Origin: Adiantum capillus-veneris
Lineage: Eukaryota; Streptophyta; Polypodiopsida; Polypodiales; Pteridaceae
Assembly: GCA_014529385.2 (NCBI GenBank)
Contig: CM043959.1
Coordinates: 60,584,253 to 60,648,252 of the forward strand
DNA: 64,000 nucleotides
Direction of reading: 5' to 3'
Part shown: positions 1-13,675 of the stretch, one piece after another
How positions within the stretch are numbered: position 1 is the stretch's first letter
Layout: the number at the start of each line of letters is the position of its first letter
Notes under the pieces: generated by a model
The model's database searches: none
The model's input: the letters and a program-made list of their open reading frames with translations, nothing else
Told to the model about the DNA's origin: nothing
Position numbers and translations under genes: made by a program

Positions 1-2545
1 TAATAGGCTGTTCTAAAACATTTTCAGAAACCCCCATAGGCTGTACATTTGCCTCATTGGAACTTACATTCGTATTTCCACCACTGAAAAGAGGCAACAA
101 AGTGTCATAAATGTCCTGTGAGCTTACATTACTGTCTCTAGTACATGACAGCAAGGGTTGAACAGAATCTTCCACAAACACTACATCCCGTGAAACCAAA
201 ATACGTTTTGTTTGCGGGTGATACAACCTGTAACCTTTGCTTTCAGCACTATAACCAACAAAAATACATTTGACAGCCTTATCATCCAATTTTCTGCGCT
301 GCACTTGTGGCACCAAAGCATATGCCAAACAGCCAAAAACACGCATGTGCTCAATAGAAGGTTTTCTATCATGCCATGCTTCATATGGAGTAATAGACTG
401 CAAAGCTTTCGTAGGACACCTGTTAAGTACATAAGTGGCACACATGATGGCCTCAAGCCAAAAAGAATGCGGTAAAGCTTGACTTTTGACCATACATCGT
501 GCCATTTCCGTTAGTGACCTGTTTTTCCTCTCAGCAACACCATTTTGCTGAGGTGTATAAGGCACTGTACATTGGTGTTTTATCCCACGACTAGCCAGAA
601 ATGCATTAAATTCATGAGACATATACTCCCCCCCTCGATCGGAACGGAGGGTGCCCATAGTACATTTTGAGACATTTTCAGCCATAGCCAAAAATTGTTT
701 GAAGCACATAAAAACTTCGGACTTTGCTTTAAGCGGAAATACCCATGCATGCCTGGAGTAATCATCAATGAAAGTCACGAAGTACAGGTAATTGCCCAAG
801 GACGGAGTTTGCATGGGCCCACAAACATCACTATGCACAAGCTGCAACCTGCATGTGGCCCTAACTGAACCATCCTTTGGAAACTTAGAACGCTGCATTT
901 TACCCAGAATACAGCCTTCACAAACATGTTTGATAGGTGCTTCAAGAGGCGGCAAAGAAGCAACCATATCAGATTTCTGCAAACGCAGCAAACTGGCAAA
1001 ATTCAGATGACCAAAACGTGCATGCCAAAGTTTTGCATCTGAAATAGCCCTTGAATCTGCAACAGCATTTGCAAAATTTTGTCCACACTTGTCATACAAA
1101 GTGAGCTTATACAGCCCACGGCACAAAAGCCCAGATGCAACAATTTCATCACCAAAACTGAGATCATGAACTGTACATCTGTCATCCACAAATTTGACTA
1201 CAAGTCCAAGTCTAGCAAGTGCGGATACAGACAATAGATTCTTCTTGATCCCAGGTACATAAAGTGCATCAACAAGTGTGAAGGAACTGCCATTAGCAGC
1301 AGTGAGCACAATCTTTCCAACTCCCTGAACTGGATAAGAGGCGTTGTTGGCACAAGTGACTGAATTCCCATGAGGGACAGACTCGAGAGAGGTAAACAAT
1401 TCACGATGTGAGGTAATGTGCTTTGTAGCACCACTGTCGAAATACCACACATGTGAATCTGCAGCAACTGACAAGCATGCATCATGGACAGCAGGATTGT
1501 AAGTGCACTCTGCGCTAAAAGCCCATTCTGCATCAACATCAGCATCAAAATCTCCTTTCACAGAAGACTCAACAATGGCTGCATTTGTAGTGGAACCAGC
1601 ATTTGCAGTGGAACCACCCTCTTTCTTCTTAGCCTCTTTGGCCTTCAACTTAGGACACGACTTGATCAAGTGATCATTGGCTTTACAATAATGGCAACGC
1701 ATCTTCTTTTTGCCCTTATCACCAGAATTTCCAGACGAAGTGCTGCCAGCAGAAGCATTAGGAACAGAATTTTTGCCACTCGCAGCAGAACCATAAGAAG
1801 TGGCTGCATTACTGTTACCACCCTTTCTTTGAGAAGCAATAAAAGCCTGTTCAACTGCACGCTGCCTAGTCCTGTTTTTTCTAGAAAGTGACTCTTGCAA
1901 CAGCAATGTGCATAATGCATCAAACTTGACAACTTCAGGATTTCCTTGGGTCATCAGTCTCCAAGTACTAGCAAAAGTCTGGTAGGAATCTGGTAAGGCA
2001 TCAAGAACAGTCTGCACAAGGGAACTGTCAGAAATGACTTCACCTGCAGAAATGAGTTGCTCATTGATATCCTTGACACTAGCAAGGAAAGTGTCCATAT
2101 CATCCTCCTCATGCATAATCTTCGACTCTAGCTCTTTACGCAGCAAAGCAATTTTAGCCTCATTGCGGCTTGCATAAAGACCTACTAGAATATCCCAAGC
2201 CTGTTTTGCAGATTTTGCTGAACGGATGTGAGGAATAATGGTGCGCTTCACAGACAACGCAATCAATGCATGAGCCTGCGCATCCTTAACATCCCAACGA
2301 GCTTGTTCTGCTGTAGGCAAAACAACTCTAACAGCTGCAATCCTTGCAGCAAGACCTGCAACATCCTCAATATCGCCTACATCTTCAGAACCAGGACGTA
2401 CATCAATGCCCTGCACAATGTTCCAGACACCTTCTGACACAAGAACGTGTTGCATCATATAAGCCCACATAGGGTAGTTGTCCCCATCCAACCTGTCCTC
2501 AGCAGCAAACATCTTGAACACATCTGTGTTGTTGTTGTCAGCCAT
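1..2545 (-). CDS. Copia-1 gag-pol polyprotein, N-terminal about 848 codons, open at the left edge
   Basis: The start is the ATG at 2543-2545 (MADNNNTDVFKMF), about 310 bp downstream of the primer binding site. The frame then reads without a stop to the window edge. Domains in order: gag, including LPDSYQTF and a long central helix region; a CCHC zinc knuckle (CHYCKANDHLIKSC) near residues 285-300; the aspartic protease motif WYFDSGATKHIT near residue 365; the GAG-pre-integrase motif LWHARFGHLN; and the integrase core with HSDVCGP, FIDDYSRHAW and PQQNGVAERKN. The integrase C-terminal part (MRVFGCLAY) is reached before the edge. The polyprotein would supply capsid, protease and integrase for retrotransposition. 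Function of the unseen RT and RNase H cannot be judged here. Confidence 0.92.
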   Translation of the reverse strand, partial: MADNNNTDVFKMFAAEDRLDGDNYPMWAYMMQHVLVSEGVWNIVQGIDVRPGSEDVGDIEDVAGLAARIAAVRVVLPTAEQARWDVKDAQAHALIALSVKRTIIPHIRSAKSAKQAWDILVGLYASRNEAKIALLRKELESKIMHEEDDMDTFLASVKDINEQLISAGEVISDSSLVQTVLDALPDSYQTFASTWRLMTQGNPEVVKFDALCTLLLQESLSRKNRTRQRAVEQAFIASQRKGGNSNAATSYGSAASGKNSVPNASAGSTSSGNSGDKGKKKMRCHYCKANDHLIKSCPKLKAKEAKKKEGGSTANAGSTTNAAIVESSVKGDFDADVDAEWAFSAECTYNPAVHDACLSVAADSHVWYFDSGATKHITSHRELFTSLESVPHGNSVTCANNASYPVQGVGKIVLTAANGSSFTLVDALYVPGIKKNLLSVSALARLGLVVKFVDDRCTVHDLSFGDEIVASGLLCRGLYKLTLYDKCGQNFANAVADSRAISDAKLWHARFGHLNFASLLRLQKSDMVASLPPLEAPIKHVCEGCILGKMQRSKFPKDGSVRATCRLQLVHSDVCGPMQTPSLGNYLYFVTFIDDYSRHAWVFPLKAKSEVFMCFKQFLAMAENVSKCTMGTLRSDRGGEYMSHEFNAFLASRGIKHQCTVPYTPQQNGVAERKNRSLTEMARCMVKSQALPHSFWLEAIMCATYVLNRCPTKALQSITPYEAWHDRKPSIEHMRVFGCLAYALVPQVQRRKLDDKAVKCIFVGYSAESKGYRLYHPQTKRILVSRDVVFVEDSVQPLLSCTRDSNVSSQDIYDTLLPLFSGGNTNVSSNEANVQPMGVSENVLEQPI

Positions 2546-2857
2546 GGTAAATGCTGCACCTGATGTGAAAACTGCCCGAAAATAGGAGAAATGGAGCGGG
2601 AACAACTTGTGCTATATAGCACAAACCGTAGAAGACTATAAGGCACCTGTTATGCAGAAAACGGCACTGACAGAATATCTGCACAAAATGACGAAATAGC
2701 CTGTGCAGTACTGCCCGTAGTGGAAACGGAGGCCGAAATGAGCCCAAATCAAAATATTTGTCGGCCTGCGAACGCTTGCCAAAGCTCACTGAAATCGGAG
2801 AAAGTGAGCAGGCGTGTGCTGGAGCAGCTGGCGACTAAGCCCGGGAGGACGTGACCT

Positions 2858-2869
2858 GCTCTGATACCA
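2858..2869 (-). other. Primer binding site of Copia-1 (initiator tRNA-Met type)
   Basis: On the minus strand this reads TGGTATCAGAGC, the usual Ty1/copia minus-strand primer site complementary to the 3' end of initiator tRNA-Met. It lies two bases inside the LTR end, which fixes the orientation of the element and the inner LTR boundary. Confidence 0.92.
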
Positions 2870-2871
2870 AT

Positions 2872-3098
2872 TGTTGGAATTAGGGTTGCAGAGAAACACA
2901 CACAGCTTGGAGAAGACGAAGGAAGCTCAAGGCACACAATAGAGAGTGTATTCCTTAGTGTGCAATGGAAAGATAGATAGCCCTAGAGTGATGGACGTAT
3001 ATACAATGCACGGGGGAAAAAACCTCCTAAAGAGGGAAAAAATGCCCCGGCGGTCCTAGTGTGTTCACACACATCACTACCACATGTATATGGTAACA
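2872..3098 (-). repeat. 5' LTR of Copia-1 (about 227 bp)
   Basis: On the plus strand the segment starts TGTTGGAATT beside the primer binding site and ends GGTAACA, so it has TG...CA ends with a short inverted match (TGTT/AACA). The inner boundary is firm because of the primer site. The outer end at 3098 is inferred from the terminal dinucleotide alone, since the partner LTR is outside the window. Confidence 0.7.
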
Positions 3099-3304
3099 AA
3101 CCTGAAGAAGGGGCCACTTAGGAAACATTAGTGCTCTTTAGAAGAAATACCCCACTTTTGTTTTTGAGGATGAAAATGAGGAGAAATGTGTGGCCAAGGG
3201 CCAACGTGAAGCGGCTCAAGGGTCGCCTATAAGCTGCATATAGCTTGGTGGAGGGCTAGGCTTCACATCCCTTGACCTCAGAAGTACACCGATTAGAGAT
3301 ATGT

Positions 3305-3349
<45 letters not shown>

Positions 3350-4087
3350 AGAAGAAGAAGAAGAAGACTTAAATGATATCCCCTTTTATATGAACATAAC
3401 CTCTAGCATGCCAAGGGAGACCAACATAAAACGTATCAATGCTATGACAATGGATAAAGCCTTTTAGGAAATTAAATTTTGATTGGAATGATCCTAATCA
3501 CAAATTCCATATGTGAGACATGCCTCTTATGCATAATATCAGAGCATATCCAAAGTATGACCTTTAGATCTAACAATATATATTCTTTGCAAAAATGAAC
3601 CACGACAAGTGTCCATCATGTTGGGGTACAAGCATTGTGTCTTTGTTGTCTGGGGCTCGACGCTCGATGTTTGACTACCCACCACTGACCACACTAACCT
3701 TATTCTTCATATACAAAAAAATAAGGAGCTCCTCACATCTTGGAGGCTTGCTCCACCCACACAACACGGTCTCTCCTTGTCCCTCTCCCGCTCCGCATCA
3801 TGCACACATGCATTCCGCGCACCACACACTCAACTAGTATGATAGCTTCAATGTTGTGGCGGGTGTATTGCAGATGGTTGAGTTGATGGTTTTGCAATGA
3901 CAAGTGCATTGATGGTATCATATTCAAGAGAAGGGAAAAGGGGGAAACATGGCAACATGTGCACATTATAGGTGTGAGCGGTTTTGCTCATGTACACGAA
4001 AGCTTCTACTTCGGCATTGTGTGCACGCAGATTACAATGCAAGAGAAGCCTTGATTACAGATTTGAGCTTAGGCGTGTGTATTCATC
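3099..4087. other. Intergenic stretch without a recognisable gene
   Basis: Between Copia-1 and the LINE I see no protein family. It holds one GA/GAA microsatellite (3306-3367) and short open frames on both strands with no motif. One minus-strand frame at 3848-4042 has no recognisable domain. Confidence 0.6.
3306..3367. repeat. (GA)n followed by (GAA)n microsatellite
   Basis: A GA dinucleotide run of about 40 bp passes directly into a GAA trinucleotide run of about 20 bp. Confidence 0.95.
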
Positions 4088-6620
4088 TTTTTTTTTCCAA
4101 GAAAAATATCCTTCTATTAGTTAATGAAACTGCCCATAGGGCTACAACCACCTCTTCAAGAGAGGGCTACAACAATCATCGTGGGGAGGCTCTCCCAATG
4201 AAAAAAAAACATATGTACAATGAGGCTAAATCAAGAGATGGGAGGAGGGAAAAGTCACACAGTTGGCCGGTAGTTCCATCTGAGTATACCCTCGACCATG
4301 GTGAAGAAAGGCCTAGGACGCTAGAGTCGAAGAAAAGCCTCTCTGCACTCACGCATGCGGTTGGAGCTGCCTTGGAGTCTCTCGAGCTATCCTCTGAGAG
4401 TATGGATTAGCTCTAGCCAAAGATCCCGAATAGTCTCTGCTCGTGGTACAAGGCAAGCCTCGAAGAGTGTCAGGCCACTAATGAGATCCCAACACTCCTC
4501 TCTCTCTCAGTGCACCAGTCCTGTGGAGTAAGCTCTGTGTGATAGGCTGGAGTGTAGGTCGACCCCCCTGCATCACTATCATCCTGCTGGTGGAAGATAG
4601 ATCAAATTGAAGTGCCGGGCCCGTGAGAGTGGACCAAGCAGATGCCCCCCAAGTGTACTACCGATCTGTGGAAAGGGCTGGAATCAACGGAAGAACACGA
4701 AGCCACATCTGCTGTGACAAAGGAGAGTCTTAAAGACAATGATGCTGACTCTCCACAAGATGGTCACAAGCTGCACATGCGACCGAGAGACCACTATGTA
4801 CAAGCCAGCTTCCAACTGCTGTAGCTTTGTGTGCAACCAACCACCACTGGAACAAAGTGACTCATCTCGGCTATCTTGAGTCCCACAACCTCTCCCAAAA
4901 AGCTGCCAAGAACTCAGCTGTGAGACCCTCCTCCTACCAATGAGGTGCTGCAGCAGGGCGAGCCTCTCTCTGTGCTGCCAGTATGTGACATCCCAGTTGA
5001 ACAGTGTACTGAAAGAAAGGGACTCCTGGATGGTCTGCTGAGGAGAAAGGGTCCCTCCAAATCCACTCTCCAGGATCCCACTGTACTCATGCCAGTGGAC
5101 AGCTCTCCCAAGCCCACTGTCTCCAATGTCCAGTCTTAAGAGTTGCTGCGTCAAGGTCAATGACACAAGTCCTCCCACAGATGCTCACCACTGAGATCCT
5201 CTGAAAATAGCACTCTGCCACTTGCGGGGCCTCTACTGCAACTTGGCGTAAGCGTCCCTCACCCTGTAACTCAAAAAATAGGAGGGTACAGTCTCTGAGC
5301 AAGCTTGAACTGAGATGAGAACCTCCAGTCGTGTGAAGGCTCTCATCCATCTGGGTGCTGCTGGCTCGAGAGGTGTGAGCCACTCAGCTGATACTGCCTC
5401 TGAGATGTCCTGGCAGATGCTCTACACCCCTCTCATGCCCTGTAGAGCTGAAAGCCTTGCAGATCCTCTAACAAGCCTGAAAACTATAACCAGTCACCTA
5501 AAGAGTGTGCTGGATCCACTTCCATGGGACCCTAGGAAACATGAGGCCGACTACCAACCAAGTGGCCTCTCTGAGTGCAAACGATGGGGTTCCAAACAAG
5601 GGGCTATCTCAGGCGCTCCTCCGTGCAAGTAGACTGATGATGCTCTTGGCCTTGCTGCAGATGCTCCAAAGATCGGAGAAAACTCACAGCGAAGCGGTCT
5701 CCAGTTTCCTGCTCAAGCCAACTCTGTGCATCTCTGTGAAAGACCATCTGGTCGAAGGTCGTCAGGGGCCTCCAGTTTGAGGCACCATAGCACGAAGCTG
5801 CTACAACAAGAAGTCCTTCCTGGGCTCCTCACTTGGAAGAAGTCCTCTGATGATGAACTTCTCAGGAAGGGCTCTGCTCTGCTGTGCTGGGTCTATGATC
5901 TGAAGCCCTCCCTGAGAACATGTAAGAGTGATGACCTGCCAAGCCACTTTGGCCCGGGCTATCTAAGTGTCACGCCCTCCCCAAAGGAAGTTCTTGATCA
6001 GCCTCTCTACCTGGCTGATACAAGAACTCAAGAAGATCCCGTAAGAAGTGATGTACCACATAGTAGCCAACAAAACCTTGTTGGCCACTACAACTCTGCC
6101 TGCCAGAGACAGTCGTGTGGAGCTCCAATGTACCAACTTCCTCCTAATAGATAGGAGGAGGGGAGCAATCTGCTGCTCGGGAGACAAGTCCAAACCAACC
6201 TGACAGCCCAAGTACCGAATTGCAGTCCCTGGGGGAAACCACCTGAAATCCTCACCTGGCATCCAATTGGGCATAGGAGCACTACCAACTGAGAAATCCG
6301 TTGTCTTTCTCCAGTTCATCAGTGCGCCAGATACACAAGAGAAGGTCTCTAGAGCATCCTCACACCTGTGAACGTTGGCCTCCTGGCCATCCAAGTACAA
6401 GACTGAATTGTCTGCAAAATTAGTGTCCAGTAGCTCATCTCCCCAAATAGGAAGTGCTAAGCCTCGTAAACAAACCTGCTGCGACACCAAAAACCTGCTC
6501 ATAACCTCAGCATAGAACAGAAAGAAGAAGGGGGCAAGAGGGCAGCTCTGTCTGACCGAACGTGTGAGCATGAAACGATCACCTCTATCTCCTAACAAAA
6601 GTACATGACTGTGTGCCCAA
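4088..6620 (-). mobile_element. LINE (non-LTR retrotransposon), 3' half, decayed
   Basis: The C-terminal half of a LINE reverse transcriptase is readable at 5963-6620. Leftward, the minus strand continues as decayed coding sequence; disconnected frames at 5087-5383 and 4684-5178 probably carry the region after RT. It ends in a run of nine T on the plus strand at 4088-4096, which would be the poly(A) tail of a minus-strand LINE. On the right it stops abruptly at 6620, mid-domain, where an LTR begins. The missing upstream part is at 31541-32070. The 3' end assignment rests only on the short poly-T run. Confidence 0.75.
5963..6620 (-). pseudogene. LINE reverse transcriptase, C-terminal half
   Basis: The frame begins inside RT with AHSHVLLLGD, followed by TRSVRQSCPLAP (family consensus RxVRQGCPLSP), then LLDTNFADNSVLYLDG. 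The last is the catalytic FADD box with its second aspartate changed to asparagine, so the polymerase should be dead. It continues through the thumb-like part (IRYLGCQVGL; LSLAGRVVVANKVLL; IKNFLWGG). All of this is typical of plant LINEs. Sequence to the right of 6620 in the same frame belongs to the inserted LTR and is not LINE. A stop closes the frame at 5963. Confidence 0.88.
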
Positions 6621-9080
<2,460 letters not shown>

Positions 9081-9905
9081 CCATCATTGCCTAGCCCCCT
9101 TGTTGAACATTTATGTTCAACCACACATAGACTTATTGCATTAAAAAACTACACACCAAACACACTCTCTGTACACCACAAAAACACCTAGCATATGTAC
9201 AAAACCTGGCACCTGTGACCCACTGCTTTTGCTCAAGCGGGTTTCCCACCCCCCCGCTTTACTGTATAGTCACCACCTGGATCAAACACTTGACATTGAT
9301 CATATTCACACACTAACAACATCTCTCTATAGTGTCGTCCTCCTGTGCATGGCTAATCATCCTTATAGATTACTTTCGGAATATCTCCCTCTCCCCAAGC
9401 ATCCTGAAGCCAATTGTCCACCTCCAACAAGACATCATTGAGCATTCCATCATACTCATACACACCACCACCTTCACCAAACATATCCAATCGTGTCTCC
9501 CAACCATGTAGAACAGCGTGTGGAGGGCACTACGGTTGATACACATACTCTCCCACAGTAGCCTCTATCGGCACAACCACCAAAGCGAACTCTTGCTCTC
9601 CCAAAGGTACCTCCACCTGTGGAGGGGCTAGCCCTCGCATCACCTGTATCCTGGCCAAAGCTTTCCCAACGACCATATGTGCTTCTCCATCCATCTCATC
9701 TACTGGGTCATCAAACCCCCAACCATCCTCATCATCCGAGCATACCTATTCAAAAGAACCTATACCCAAAGCATCATTCCTCTACACTGGATCCTCCTCA
9801 TCTTCCATACATGTGGCATCCTTGAGACCATCCAAGCAAACAGAGCCATATGGCCCCTTCAACACTTCCTGCCGATCTATTTCTGTGACCTGCCCGCTTC
9901 CATAG
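9081..9905 (-). other. 3' end of the outer element's internal region, no gene recognised
   Basis: This lies between the decayed gag frames and the 3' LTR. Next to the LTR the minus strand has a purine-rich stretch (AAGGGGGCTAGG), a weak candidate polypurine tract. No reverse transcriptase, RNase H or integrase motif is visible in any frame. Confidence 0.5.
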
Positions 9906-11035
9906 TCAAAGCAACTCCCTCCTTCTTGGGAAACCTCTGTACCTGCATATCTTCATTCCCAAACTCCGACCTTCTACCTGCTCTTCATTTGTGGCTTCCA
10001 CCACCACATCTTTATGCATATAACAAGGTAACTTTACCTTTACCATCACAGACTCCTCGGAATTCGTCTCATCGCCATAGAATGTGGATCCATCATCGAG
10101 GCTACCCTCTTTACTTGTCACCCAGAACCTGGAGCTGGTGCTTTCACCATCATCACCATAAGTGGATTCGGTATGAGCATCTTTGTCATCCCTTTGCTCG
10201 ATAAGAGTGGGACCATCATCTTGCCCACTTCTTTCATCCAATTCCAAGCTTTCAACACCGTAACTTGGCTACAATCTGCCACCCTTTCGTACAAGCACTC
10301 CACAAGAATAGGCCCTATTTGTTTATGTTGCTTTGGGCATTTGGCATCTGCCAACTCCTTTGCACACAGGTTCTCCTTGACCAAAGGCTCATCTTCGTTG
10401 ACAAGCTCCTCCACAATCAACATAGGCATCTTACAAATAGGTAACTCCCAAGAAGTATAATCAATTAAAGACTTTACCTCGACAGGCTCCATCCTCCGCA
10501 CATTTGGCACCATCCTCAATCAATCCACCAAACACCTAGCTATCGCCACAAGTACACAATCTGTAGGCTTCAACAAGCCTAACTCCAGCTTTCTTTTCAT
10601 TTTCTTGCTCTTCACCCGAGCAACTCTGACCGCCTCGGCATAAGTCTTTGGCTCTTCATCATCCACCTTATCCTGAACTCGAGGAAACAAGCAAGCTAGG
10701 AATTTCTCCAGTTTGAATCCATCCGCATTGACCACTCCAATGATAGCAACCAAATTCTTCCAGCTTTCTTTGAACTTATCGACAAAGGCATCAAAATTCC
10801 CACTTATTCCTTGCCACAGCCTCTTGATATTTGCATCCGCTTCAGTAGCCGACACGACCTTGCAAAACTGCAGCAAAAACTGTTCCCAAAAACTTTGCAA
10901 AACCTGTTTGTCTGCCGTCTGTGGACCATCAAACCAAATCTTAGCTTTTCCTTGTAGCACCAAGGGCACCGTATACACCTTGTTCTCATCACCTATCATC
11001 TGCAATGATAGTAGGAACAACTCATAATCTGCCAG
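9906..11035 (-). pseudogene. gag of the outer element, main part, with stop and frameshift
   Basis: Gag of the Ty3/gypsy type. The frame continues from a start at 29094 on the far side of the inserted array and reads WLADYELFLLSLQMIG, VLQGKAKIWFD and FLACLFPRVQDKV, the pattern of the retrotransposon gag domain. It ends with YAEAVRVARVKSKKMKRK. A TGA at 10520-10522 is followed in the same frame by about 130 more codons to 10118. A second frame (9906-10247) continues with acidic sequence, so at least one stop and one frameshift are present. It would form the capsid. The reading frame across the insertion site is intact once the array and one CCAG copy are ignored, which confirms the site. Confidence 0.85.
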
Positions 11036-11039
11036 CCAG

Positions 11040-13628
11040 TGAGGCGGTCCGGAGCGGGCAACAAGAAGAGCGGCCTCTAAACACCCTTCGAGGCTCCCGT
11101 GCTGCTCACTTGGGGCTGGGGCAAGCACAATCAAAGACTACAACAACCCAAAGCTAGAAACCGAACAAGAAAAGGGACACTACCTAGTTGTAGATGCGAA
11201 CTAGGACGCACGTGATATCTTCTTGTACTCAAACGCACAAAGAGAGGGGAATGTAAGATAGCCACACACACCAAACACAAACATTCACCATGCCAGAGAG
11301 AGGTAAGAGCACGAATCAACTTGAGCAACTCAATCTTAGCCTTAAAGACTAGATGCACACAAAGCTTGATGAGAAATAGAGAGACAACACAAAACTTGAC
11401 CTTGTTTCCAATACACAAATTGTCTTAGGGTCACGGGAGCCCTCTCACCGAGCACCCTCTTACAATTGACTTTGTAGGCAAACAATTCAACAAGCCCTCA
11501 AACCACCAAGCATGAAATGGCACAACAAACTTCAAGGACAATATACCTTCAACCACCTGATGAGCCAACTTATCAAGTCAATTTGGAGAGAAGAGTCGTA
11601 GTTGCAGCATACAATTGCACCCAAAACTATGAATCTTATTTATGGACAAGAGTAGGCTACAAGCGTGATGTAGAATATAGCATCACTCCACTCTTCTAGA
11701 TAGCATACTTAACTTCAAGCTTCTCCATGCACCTATGTGTAGTGATGGAATAGAGCACTCACAATGCACACACTCTACACAACTAGGCTTGAAGAGTGAT
11801 GTGTTATGTTTTGAGAATGGTGTGGTGTAGTGTGATCATGTGATGATTTACAAGGGAGAGAAGGGCTCTATTTATAGGTTTTAGAAGCCCCGATTAGGAT
11901 TAGGCTTAATCAAGTTTATTTGAAGGAATAAAAGATTATGCATATATATATTTTTTTAATGAGGGTGGGTCTCTCTTGTCCTTTGAGTCACATGGATGTG
12001 GGCTCAAGGAAAGAGAATTATTGAGGATGAAAGGAGAGAGGATTGAATGAATAATTTGGGAGTGCCTACTTTAATAGAGGGTGCATTTTACAATAAGGTT
12101 AGTGGTTAGTAGTTAGTAATTATCACTAAAAAATATTTACAAAATCATTCACCAAATGGTGAGATATATAATGAGAAAAGTTAGAGAAGGGATGAGCTTG
12201 TAAAGAGAGGTTGAAGCTTTGGAGAAGTTGACATTCACCTCTTTACAACACCGGAAGAAGAAGCAGTCAGCATGGCGAAGTAGCGCGTGTTGATGAAGCT
12301 ATGTTATCTTCAAACCTTGGAAAATTCATGATAAAAGCCTTCGTTTGCAAAGGTTATCCTTGGATTTTTGCTGCTTTTTTGAAGTTCTTTACAAAGCTGA
12401 AGAGAGTATGGTAATATGGACATATATGTAGAGAGAAAGGGGGACACATAGGGTGTAGAAATGGAGGATGAAGGCTATGGAGGTGTGAGAGATGTGGAAA
12501 TGGTGAAGAGGGTGAATTAGGACATGGGAGTTGCAGGTTTGGGAGTGGGAAGGAGAGGGAGGAGTGTGTGTCAAAGAGGAAAATGATAAAGTGGAAGAGG
12601 GAGTGTGGCTGCATAGCATGGGCAAACTGGGGTCCACCAATAAAATCATAGCTCACAGCTCGTAGCTCAAAAAAATATGAAAAAATTTGAGGTGAAATTT
12701 CAGCTCACGAGCTACAACTTTTGTTTGTATCACCTTTTCAAATTTGGGGAGCATGTGATCTTTAAAAATTCAGTCAAACCGACTGTTTCTTCCACTGCAC
12801 AAAATCCTTGTGAGATCCTTCTTTGGATGATTCTTTTGAATACCTCCAAGAGTGAGCTCCCCATGGTGCATGCATGCATTCCACATACCCTTGACCTTAT
12901 TTGGTAGGTCTATAATTGAAGATATTGTTGAGATCATGATATAAGTGAATAGTGTGACTAAGAAAATCAAATGAGGGTCTAAAAAAATATGTTCATGTCA
13001 AATATAAATAATATAGGTGGAAAAAATATAAAGGGGTCAAAATAAATCTCTCTCATTATAAGTCTACCATAAAAAGATGAATATTTTTGGTGGTCTAATT
13101 TATGAGAGTAATAGAGAATAGATGTAGGAAGGAAAAAATCACAATAGTGAAAAAATATACACATAAATAGAACTAGTTTTTTTGGATTTTTGTTGGGATG
13201 GAGTTACACCAAAAATAAGAGAAGCTTGCATGAAATTATTTTTATATGGAATAAAGAGTATGAAAAATGGTAAGAAAAAATATGGTAATGTTGAGTCAAT
13301 GTACATAGCATAAATAACACACATCTAAGTATAAATATTTAAATAAATATCAAAATAATTATGAAAAAAATTATTATATTTAGGCTCTATATACAATGAA
13401 ATATTTACACACAAATGGGCCATAATATAATTATATTTTTTATATTTTTTGGCTCAACTAGCCCAGTGACTAGCTAATTAAGGATTTTTAAGAAGATATG
13501 GGAAAAGTACCCTAACTCACACACACCTATATACAGTGAAATGGTAGGGATAACCAAAATGTTTGAGTGATTTGATAGGGTGAGGTAGCTTACTATGGCA
13601 ATTATGAAAAGCTGAAAAACGGCTATCA
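11040..13628 (-). repeat. LTR 1 of the array (3'-most)
   Basis: The length is 2589 bp. The first about 235 bp differ from the other LTRs at roughly 9 percent of sites, while the rest is almost identical to LTR 2. This chimeric pattern suggests an older outer edge and a newer interior. Short frames at 11131-11418, 11517-11699 and 12354-12656 recur in every LTR and have no motif. Confidence 0.92.
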
Positions 13629-13642
13629 TTAGCCTCCCATTT
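13629..13642 (-). other. Polypurine tract of array unit 1
   Basis: The minus strand reads AAATGGGAGGCTAA directly before the LTR start TGATAGCC, the position and composition expected for a plus-strand primer. The same sequence stands at 18765-18778 and 23903-23916. Confidence 0.8.
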
Positions 13643-13675
13643 AGATAATGGTACATTCATGTTCCAGTTATCCAA

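Larger units (their letters stand above)
1..3098 (-). mobile_element. Ty1/copia LTR retrotransposon Copia-1, 5' part, cut by the window edge
   Basis: The element runs right to left: 5' LTR (2872-3098), a primer binding site for initiator tRNA-Met, then gag-pol in one open frame that leaves the window at position 1. The order gag, CCHC knuckle, aspartic protease, GAG-pre-integrase, integrase is that of Ty1/copia. The RT, RNase H and 3' LTR should lie to the left, outside the window. The five bases next to the LTR (3099-3103, AACCT) should recur beyond the other end as the target duplication. This is the least decayed element in the window. Confidence 0.9.

Noticed and set aside
792-1891. Plus-strand and other-frame proteins over Copia-1
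   Set aside because: All are shadows of the open gag-pol frame on the minus strand.
3949-4410. Plus-strand frame of 153 residues
   Set aside because: It crosses the LINE poly-T end and is antisense to decayed LINE sequence, with no domain.
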